From: Neostapfia colusana
Taxonomy: Eukaryota; Streptophyta; Magnoliopsida; Poales; Poaceae
Length of the DNA: 64,000 nt
Assembly (NCBI GenBank): GCA_030760725.1
Contig: JASWHV010000012.1
Location: forward strand, 21,714,368 to 21,778,367
Reading direction: 5' to 3'
This document shows, piece by piece, positions 56,590 to 64,000 of the stretch (position 1 is the stretch's first letter; the number at the start of each line of letters is the position of its first letter). Below the pieces are notes generated by a model, which saw nothing but the letters and a program-made list of their open reading frames with translations, ran no database searches and had not been told where the DNA came from. Both the position numbers and the translations under genes were made by a program.

Positions 56590-59111
56590 AGGATGTGGTC
56601 AGACAAGGGTAAGGGGATAAATAGGACCATGAAGAGGATTCTCAGCAGTGCGGGCATGATGGCCCGCACATGAGACGTGGTGGACACCCTTTTTCAGTGT
56701 AGTAGCTCTGGAGAGTGCAAATTGTCTCAGTTGTTGAGACACGTGCCCTTAGAGCTGTCAGGCAAACCTGTTGTCTTTCAGCGGACTGTGGTAATTTCAC
56801 TTAACAATATTATTCCATTACATTATTAATTAATCTATTTATATTTCTTAAAACTTTTATAATGTTGTAGGATGACTCAGAGTCAGGGACAGAGGCCGAG
56901 GTCGAGGCCGAGGCTCCTCGTTCACCACAGTCGGCTGAACACTCGTCCGAGTCAGCTGACCACCCTTTCGGGTCGGCGAACCACCCTTCCGTGTCGGTGC
57001 AGAGAAAGCGACGGATGAGAAGGAGCCATTACGTGACTTCTCCTCTAGTTACTAGAGAAGAAGCAACGTTGCCGGCTATTTGCCCTGTTGGCGATAGGTA
57101 AGAAGCCCTTACGTTGTAGCTTTAGAAAATTACGTAGTGCTAAAACTCTTTGATGCATAATTGTTCTTGCATGGATGGGAGGACAGTACCTTCGAAGGTA
57201 GACGACGTTAGAGACAGGTCAACACTGTCTTAGGGAACCTCGTTTATTTGCACTACCCTGGTGAGGTCCCTGGCAGCGGTGACGAGCGTATCCCTACCAT
57301 GTCATGGGATGATTACGCTCGTGCTACTGACCAGACGTACGGGACTGCTCAGGGTGCAGTGTGGGCTGACTTCTAGGTAAGTATTTTAATACATGTTTTA
57401 AATTTAGTTCTTCAATAGCTACAATGTTTAACACTTAGGTTTCCGTCTTCTTGTAGAGATGGTACCGTTTGGCAGATCCAGCGGATGCCGACTATGCGAG
57501 AGCCGTATTCAAAAAGAATGCTAGGAAGCCTGTTACGGAGGCAATCTCCTATGCCCGTATTCAAGGAACAAACGATTACATGAAGGGACATCAAGGGCTG
57601 GAGCTTGCAGCATTCAGAGACGGCTCCGACACATACTTGACGGAGTAGCAGTACGCTGAGGTAAACTAGTAGTGTTTTACATAGGAATCTGATTTTCTAA
57701 CGTTATTCAATCATTTACTAAATGCATGCAGGTGGGGATTTATTTGTTGGAGGATCGTCCAGAGGCTTACCGGGCTCTCTGTCGCCTGTGGTCCAGTGAG
57801 GACTTTGTCACCAAGTCCAAGAGTGCTCGACAGTGCAGAGGCTCTGCCGGAGGCCATACGTATGGTCCGGATGGCCATCTACGTCATGCTAGATGAATCG
57901 TAAGTAAAATACATTCAAAACATTATTTATAGTATATTTATGTTACTGACTTGTATTTACAGGAAAACAAGCTCGGTGAATGACCGAGCGATGTTCAGGT
58001 GTATAAAAGATGTCACAAGGCAAGTGACCCTTCACAGCCCGACCAGTTGTGCACTCGGGTGGCCACAACAAGACTTGTGAGTCCTCGAACTAGCATGTTT
58101 TTTACTTGTAACCAACATTGCTACTGATGCGTTATTATGTATTGCTTGTATTTGTAGGAGAAGTATGGGGAGGAGGCGGTGAAGATTCATGACCAAGATT
58201 ACGATTGGCAGAATGCACCAATCGATGAGAACGTCGTATATGTGAGTGGTGGCAGTAAAGCCCATGGACGGTGAGACACTACATATTTATTTTTTATCAA
58301 TTCAACTTACATTATCTAACTCTTAATCTTCTTTTTTGTATAGTTTTGCCATTTTCGATGGAATGGTTGACTCAAAGGAGGCAAGGCCTTCCAGGGGCTT
58401 CTACTCGCAGTCTTCGTCCGCTGGACCCAGCCGGCGGATGTCAGTGAGGGAGCTGGAGCTTCTAAGAGTCCAGGAGGAGCTACGCCGGACACAGGAGAAG
58501 TTCCACGAGCAAGCATCCTTATTGAAGGCCACTCAAGACTCTCAAGCCACCTACAACGTACAAATACAAGCAGCAGGTAATAGATTAAAATTCAAAGCAA
58601 TTATATAATTTTGTTACTATTCATGTTCTAATGTTTTTCTATCGCAGGCTTTAGCACAGCAGCACGGACAACAAATTACCATTCCCACATGGCCGCCGCC
58701 GATGCTAGAGCCACAAGTGCCTTCTTTTGTGGCACAGGTAAACACTATTTCTTCAAAACATCGTACATTAGATTACTATAGCAAACTAGAATAAATTTAG
58801 TTAACCATAGCAAAACTTAGCCAAATATAGCTATAATTGTCCAAACTTAGCCAAATAAAACTATAATTGCTCAAACATATCAAAATTTAGACAGAATTGC
58901 TCAAACATAAAAACTTAGCTATAAATGCTCAAACATAGCCGAACTTAGTCAAACTTAGCTATATTTTCTCAAACGTAGCCATAATTGCTCTTACATCTTA
59001 CAGGGATCGGCGGTGGAGGTTCAGACTCCATCGCCTGTGCTACCAGGACCTGGAACACGACGCGAGGATGATATTCCGGGCTCCAGAGGTAGCGGACATG
59101 AGACTGTGTAG
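56590..59111 (+). pseudogene. CACTA second gene, Transposase_24-like (multi-exon)
   Basis: Exons inferred by reading frame and splice sites: about 56590-56790; 56871-57098 (Glu/Ser-rich, SAEHSSESADHPFGSANHPS, KRRMRRSHYVTSP, donor GTAAGA); about 57180-57375 (NLVYLHYPGEVPGSGDERIP, MSWDDYARATDQTYGTAQGAVWADF); about 57456-57660 (RWYRLADPADADYARAVFKKNARK); 57732-57900; 57961-58080; 58158-58270 (EAVKIHDQDYDW, NVVYVSGGSKAHGR); 58344-58578 with a coiled coil (RRMSVRELELLRVQEELRRTQ); 58648-58738; and 59005-59111. This exon content is that of the Ptta/En/Spm Transposase_24 family, thought to bind transposon ends. Stops at 57376 and 57646 and shifts in the middle exons indicate decay. Exon borders are approximate. 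Confidence 0.65.
58780..59000. repeat. AT-rich imperfect repeats in an intron of the CACTA second gene
   Basis: Repeats of about 30-35 bp built from AACTTAGCCAAA, TAGCTATAATTG and CTCAAACATAGC, several copies, imperfect. They lie between a donor-like GTAAAC near 58738 and an ACAG acceptor near 59004. Confidence 0.7.
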
Positions 59112-59160
59112 TGTACTGGGTTATGTTTGATAGTATTGTATTATGATCTGCCTGTGTGTT

Positions 59161-59162
<2 letters not shown>

Positions 59163-59230
<68 letters not shown>
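59163..59230. repeat. (AT)34 microsatellite
   Basis: 68 bp of uninterrupted AT dinucleotide. It lies after the last exon of the CACTA gene. Confidence 0.97.
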
Positions 59231-59233
<3 letters not shown>

Positions 59234-59289
59234 TACCTGTTAGCTGGCCATCATGTCAGGTTAGCATTTTTCTGCTTTTTCAAATACAT

Positions 59290-59567
59290 ACCTTATTTAC
59301 GACGGCCAGCTGCAGGCCGTCGTAAACATCCTTCTAGAGGGTGCCAGCTGGCACCCTCTCAGTTAATTAGATGGCCAGACTTGGCCATTGTAAATAAGTT
59401 ATTTACGACAGGGGCCGTTGTAAATAAGCTTATTTACGACCAAAAAGTTGTGACGTCCTGTTGCCGTCGCAAATAAGTGAAAACCATCATAAATAGGTTA
59501 ATTACGATGGTTTTGAGCTTAATTATGACAGTTCTGGCCGTCGTAAATAGGGGACATTGCTGTAGTG
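59290..59567 (+). repeat. CACTA subterminal repeats and 3' terminal inverted repeat
   Basis: TTTACGAC(G/C) motifs recur in both orientations (about 59296, 59315, 59400, 59426, 59462, 59502, 59539). Perfect inverted repeats: TTTACGACGGCC at 59296-59307 with its complement at 59315-59326, and a 22-bp palindrome of GAGGGTGCCAG arms at 59337-59358. Such repeats near the ends bind the element-encoded protein. The terminus is at 59567. Confidence 0.8.
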
Positions 59568-60493
59568 CTTGAAATTGAAAAGAACTCAAAGCTTGCTACA
59601 CTTAATGATAAAAACAAGAAAGATGCTAGTTCTACAATTTATTTGCATTGTTCTAGCTGTTACGATCTTAATAAGAAACTACATGATGCTACGGATGAAA
59701 TTTTTTTCTTTGAATAATGACTTATGTATTCATGAAGTTAATTCTTGTTCTAATTGCAAACTAAAAGGAGAAACTTCATGTGAAAACTGTCTAGACTTAT
59801 CCAAGAAACTTGATGACATCCATAGGACACTAGAACGGTTTTGTAGTGCAAATAAGAACTTAAACTTGAAGCTGAATTCATCTAAGTCTTGCAATGATGA
59901 AACTGGTTTAGTTTTGATTCTCATGCTAATGCTAAAGCACATCCACCTAAAATTGCAAAGTCATTAGAAAATAGTTTGATTCAAACAGTTCCTAAACAAA
60001 AAGAAGTTGTTTTCAAATCTGCAGGAGGGTCGTCTCATTCGGTTTCTTATAAACATGTTGCTTGCTCATTTAGACATGAACATAAGGTTACTTTTTATTG
60101 TACATACTGTGGTAGAGATGGTCATGTCATATATTTTTGTTATAGACTAGCTAAACAACATAAAAAGGAAAGATTGATTGCTAGATCACATAACAACCGA
60201 GCAAAACTTGTTGTACATGTTGAATCGAATGTTAGGAACATGCAACCTGCTGTAATGAGTCATAAAAATGCAAATATTACTCCTAGACCTACAGTTTTTT
60301 GTGCTACACATAACACACTTCATAAATCAGTAGTTGGGAACAAGAATTCTCAAAATTTTGTTCAAAAATCTGCTGTATTTTCTCAGATTTCGCGTGCTAT
60401 TCCTGCTGCACGTCGTGTGACTCAGTACTGGATTCCTAAATGCCTTTTGATTAACCCCAGTATTGAGTCTTCAACGTATTATGCTGCTACGTA
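59568..60493 (+). pseudogene. Copia gag, C-terminal part
   Basis: LEIEKNSKLATLNDKNKK-like start, then HCSSCYDLNKKLHDA. Frames shift near 59700 and 59930. A continuous frame (59976-60494) contains HVACSFRHEHKV and a zinc knuckle beginning CTYCGRDGH, with spacing as in SIRE-type gag. Stop at about 60492. The N-terminal part is absent because of the CACTA boundary. Confidence 0.8.
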
Positions 60494-63025
60494 AGTTACA
60501 CGCTTGAGGAAGGAGAACATTTGGATTGTGGATTCAGTTTGCTCACCCACATGACCGGTTACAAAGAATGGTTCTCCTCTTTCTCTTTTGTGTCACGTGT
60601 AGAAAATGTTACTTTTGCTGATAATTCTTCAACTTCTATAATTCCTAAGGGTTCGGTTAGAGTAAATAAGCACTACACTTTGAAGGATGTGGCACTTGTT
60701 AAAATTTTGAAATACAACTTGCTTTCCGTTTCACAATTGCTAGATGAAAATCTAGAAGTTAACTTCACTAGAAAGTGTTGCAAGTTTGTAGATTCAAAGG
60801 GTGAGATTTTGTTTAACATGTCTAGGATTTGAAGAGTTTTTAAAGCTGATTTTGATATGTAAACTTCTAAGCATAGGTGTCTAGTTTCTAATGATTCAAA
60901 GGACTTGGCATCGTAGACTTGGTCACGTAGGCTTTGATCACCTCACACGTGTTAGTGGCCTTGATCGCATACGTGGGCTACCTAAGCTTAAAGGGGACAA
61001 CGATATTGTGTGCTCTTCTTGTAGACATGCTAAGATGGTTGAAGGTTCACATCCTCCTCTCACAATGGCCATGACACCTGAACTGAGACAGCTTTTACAT
61101 CCTGGCACCGTAGGTCCTTCACGTGTTGAATCTTTTGGAGGTAAATCGTATGTGCTTAAGATTGTTGATAATTGTGCTAGATACTCTTGGGTTTACTTTA
61201 TGGCATCTAAGAATGAAGCTTTTAGTCACTTTAGAACTTTATTTCTTAGATTATCAATTGATCACCTATCATCTTTAAAAGCAAATAGAAGTGATAACAG
61301 AATTGAATTTAAAAATCAATCTTCTGATCACTTTTGTGCTGAAAAAGGAATAGATCATCAATTTTCTATACCATATGCACCTCAACAAAACGGTGTTATA
61401 GAGAGAAAGAACCAAACCTTAGTTGAGATGGCTAGGACTATGCTTGATGAATACCAAATTCCTAAAAAACTTTGGGCAGATGCAATTGCATCAGCTTGTT
61501 ATGTTTTAACCGTGTTTTCTTGAGAGCTAAGCTAGGAAAAACACCATATGAGCTTCGGTTTGGAAATAGGCCTAGTGTCACACATCTTAGGGTCTTTAGT
61601 TGCAAATGCTTTGTTAAGAAACATGGTAATCTTGATAAATTTTAAGCTAGATCTGTTGATGACATGTTTTTTGTTTATCCATCTCATACTAGAGGCTATC
61701 GTGTGCTTTTACTTGACACTAACAAAATTTTGGAGACTTGTGAAGTTTCGTTTGATGAAGCTAGCCCAGGTACTAGCTCTACTACTGCAGGTCAAGATGC
61801 ATATCCGCAGGGGGAGAGTATTTTCATTGAATATGAAGGAGTGGAGCTGCTGCCTGAAATTTCAGAAATAAACAATGACGTTTCAGCTCTTGATCTCACT
61901 CCACAATCAGCACCAACGACCACTACTGCTGGTCCTGATCTTCCTCAAGCCACAAATTCTTCGATTTGTGATGAACATGAAGAATAAGGAGCTTGTGAAG
62001 TGTCTACTCCCCTCTGCATTCTCTAAAGTCATCCTCCACAACAAATTATTGGAAACTTGCACGAATGGGTCACACGGTCCAGGTTTTGCGATCTAAACTC
62101 TCATCTCATTCTGCTTTTGTTGCTTCTTTTGAACCCAATGATATATCACACTCACTCACTAATGAATCTTGGATTATTGCCATACAAGAAGAGTTAGAAA
62201 ATTTTGAAAGAAATAATGTTTGGAAACATGTACCTCCACCTGAAGGTCACACTTTAGTTGGAACTAAATGGGTGTTTAAAAAATAAACAAATTGGTGATG
62301 GGGTTGTGATTAGGAATAATGCTAGGTTTGTTTCTCAAGGTTTCACACAAGTTGAAGGTTTAGATTTTGATGAAACTTTTGCTCCCGTTGCTAGATTAGA
62401 AGCCATAAGAATTTTGTTAGCATTTGCTGCATCTAAAGGTTTCAAGTTATATCAAATGGATGTTAAAAGTGCTTTTTATAATGGCTACATAGATGAGAGT
62501 GTTTATGTTAAGCAACCACCAGGTTTTGAAAATCCAAATTTTCCTAATCATGTTTACAAACTGTCCAAAGCTTTGTATGGTCTTAAAGAAGCCCCTAGAC
62601 CATGGTATAATAGGTTTAAAACACTTTTACTTGAAAAGGGGTTTACCATGGGCAAGGTTGATAAAACATTTTTTGTTCTTAAGTATGGCAATGACTCACT
62701 ATTCGTTCAAGTGTATGTGGATGATATTATGTTTTGTTGTGCTTCTCATGATCTTGTGTCCAAGTTTTCAGCTATGATGAGTTCAGAATTTGAAACGAGT
62801 ATGATGGTAGAACTCACATACTTTTTGGGGCTTCAAATCAAGTAAACCAAGGAAGACACTTTTGTGCATCAAACGAAGGATACGAAAGATCTCCTTAAGC
62901 GCTTCAACATGGACAAAAGCAAGCCTCTTCGGACACCAATGGGAACAACAACAACGCTTGAACTTGACGAAGATGGTGAACCCATGGATGAAAAAGAATA
63001 TAGAAGCATGATCGGGTCACTTTTG
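60494..63025 (+). pseudogene. Copia pol: protease, integrase, reverse transcriptase (truncated)
   Basis: Protease WIVDSVCS, where the active-site D-S-G has become D-S-V. ENVTFADNSS and LKDVALVKILKYNLLSVSQLLDE match the pre-integrase region. Integrase: WHRRLGHVGFDHL and CSSCRHAKM (zinc finger); HPGTVGP in place of H-M-D-T, so the first catalytic Asp is lost; RSDNRIEFKN and PQQNGVIERKN retain the others. Reverse transcriptase: ARFVSQGFTQVEGLDFDETFAPVARLEAIR, MDVKSAFYNGYIDE, LYGLKEAPRPWYNRF, and the catalytic YVDDIMF (about 62715). Stops/shifts near 60555, 60831, 61520, 61645, 61985, 62284 and 62845. RNase H is missing, because the frame stops at the LTR insertion (SMIGSLL, 63025). Confidence 0.9.
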
Positions 63026-63217
63026 TGTAAAAGCCCAATATTTCACTTGCTATAGTGTTCATCACATCACCACACCACAGCTCATCTTGTGGAGAGCTCA
63101 TGAACACATGTTAAGAGCAAGCAACTACCATCAATAGGTTGATTAGAGGAAAAACTAAAAAATCCCAAAAGTAAGGTTTACCACATGTAAACATGAGGGG
63201 CTGAGCTCACAATTAGA
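63026..63217 (+). repeat. First ~190 bp of an E-type LTR inserted in copia pol
   Basis: TGTAAAAGCCCAATATTTCACTTGC matches the start of solo LTR E (46630), continuing with GTTCATCACATCACCACAC and TTGATTAGAGGAAAAACT. It is cut at 63217 by the next LTR. Confidence 0.8.
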
Positions 63218-64000
63218 TGTAAGGCCCTAAGTTTTTGAACACATCCAAAGTGTTCATCACACCACACACAAACCTCATTTGAGGAAAACTTATGAACACA
63301 TTTGAAGAGCAAGTAAACACAATCAATATGGCCATTAGTGGATAAACTCACAAAAATGCAAAAGTGGTATTTCCCACATGCATCATATAGAGGTTGAGCA
63401 TATGAAAAACTCCTACACCTTGCTAGGAATGCTCATGCCAAATTTCACCAAAATCCAAAACCTTTTGAGGTATTTTTGGGTATAATAAGAAAGAGGCTAG
63501 TTTGAACTCAAATTCAAATTCAAACTCCTTTCATCCCATGAATTCAAAAGTGGGATCCATATTCACACTCAGCACATTTTTGTGAGCTCACACACCAATT
63601 TTCACTCCACTTGGAGTTGATCTTGACATGAGCCAATTTTAGCAAATTCAAATTCAATTTGAATTTCAAACTGCATATGTAATATAACTATATTCAAACA
63701 CTTCACAATTTGAATTCTATCAAGTTCAAATGGGAATTTGGTAGATAATTTAAATTTCAAAGGGTATTAGTGGTACTACTGTTTAGAGCAGTGGGAGAAA
63801 TTTAATTTCAGAGGTTAAAATGGAAGTGGGGCCCTCCTGTCAGTCTAACCAGTGATCAAACCGACTGAAGACTGCCGGGCGCGGGTTCTCGGGTTACTGC
63901 TGTGGTCGCCACCGAGCTGGACGCCGGTGCCAGCTCCTGCTCGGCCTGCGCCGCACTCAGCCGACGTCTTCTCCCTCTTATCCCCGAGGCCGAGCTGGCC
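63218..64000 (+). repeat. Start of a C-type LTR, plus strand, truncated by the window end
   Basis: TGTAAGGCCCTAAGTTTTTG and the following 780 bp (GTTCATCAC, CACACAC, CCTCATTTGAGGAA, GAAGAGCAAGTAA, then AAATTCAAATTC stretches) match the sense start of the element C LTRs in the opposite orientation. It is a separate, more diverged insertion. Whether a full element follows cannot be seen. Confidence 0.82.

Larger units (their letters stand above)
55436..59567 (+). mobile_element. CACTA (En/Spm) DNA transposon, 3' portion
   Basis: It contains the end of a tnp2-like transposase and a Transposase_24-like second gene. The terminal region ends in the inverted terminal repeat CACTACAGCAATGTCCCC (read on the minus strand from 59567). 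The 5' end is cut off at 55435 by the LTR of element B'. It sits next to copia sequence at 59568, which it presumably entered. The 3-bp duplication cannot be tested with one end missing. Confidence 0.8.
59568..63025 (+). mobile_element. Ty1/copia retrotransposon, Opie/SIRE-like, internal part
   Basis: Gag with a CCHC knuckle, then protease, integrase and reverse transcriptase in copia order. Bounded on the left by the CACTA end and on the right by an LTR inserted at 63026, so both copia LTRs are outside or lost. The sequence style (CTYCGRDGH knuckle, GHVGFDHLTRVSGLD, RTMLDEYQIP) is that of the grass Opie/Ji and SIRE group. Confidence 0.88.

Noticed and set aside
59156..59280. ORF beginning with Tyr-Ile repeats
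   Set aside because: Translation of the (AT)34 microsatellite.

Overview
The window looks like intergenic heterochromatin from a grass (Poaceae) genome: a nest of LTR retrotransposons plus one CACTA DNA transposon. I found no host protein gene, tRNA or rRNA gene. The grass assignment rests on the element types: Tekay/Del-type Ty3-gypsy chromoviruses with 4-kb LTRs, a Tat-type Ty3-gypsy element with a PF04195-like antisense gene, an Opie/SIRE-like Ty1-copia element, and a CACTA with tnp2 and Transposase_24-like genes. I cannot name the species.

Layout. 1-7985 is the 3' part of a Tat-lineage element (A, minus strand): integrase, two RNase H domains, a repeat-rich 3' region, and a spliced antisense gene on the plus strand. 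7986-32012 is Tekay-like element B (minus): its 3' LTR and pol, split by full-length Tekay-like element C (13993-29394, minus, 5-bp target duplication GCGAC). Near 32012 B meets, head to head, a related element B' on the plus strand (32013-55435). B' is split by full-length element D (33743-45496, minus, duplication GGTCT) and by solo LTR E (46630-50495, duplication CTTAC), and ends in its own 3' LTR (51240-55435). 55436-59567 is the 3' portion of a CACTA element, which abuts a Ty1-copia internal region (59568-63025). That region is cut by a short piece of an E-type LTR (63026-63217), then by the start of a C-type LTR (63218 to the window end).

Coding state. Every gag/pol carries nonsense or frameshift damage, so nothing here looks autonomous. 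Reading frames can still be followed across the insertions, which fixes the order of events: B and B' were present before C, D and E entered them.

Most interesting points. Elements C and D each carry an extra ORF of about 315-325 codons between the primer-binding site and gag. The two share a short alanine/aspartate/cysteine motif followed by a helical segment, and in both elements a candidate 3' splice site sits at the start of gag. Element A carries an antisense gene with its own TATA box and a canonical intron, flanked by 55-58-bp tandem repeats whose inverted-repeat arms co-vary. Several LTR families share positionally conserved hairpins near their 3' ends and upstream of the polypurine tract.
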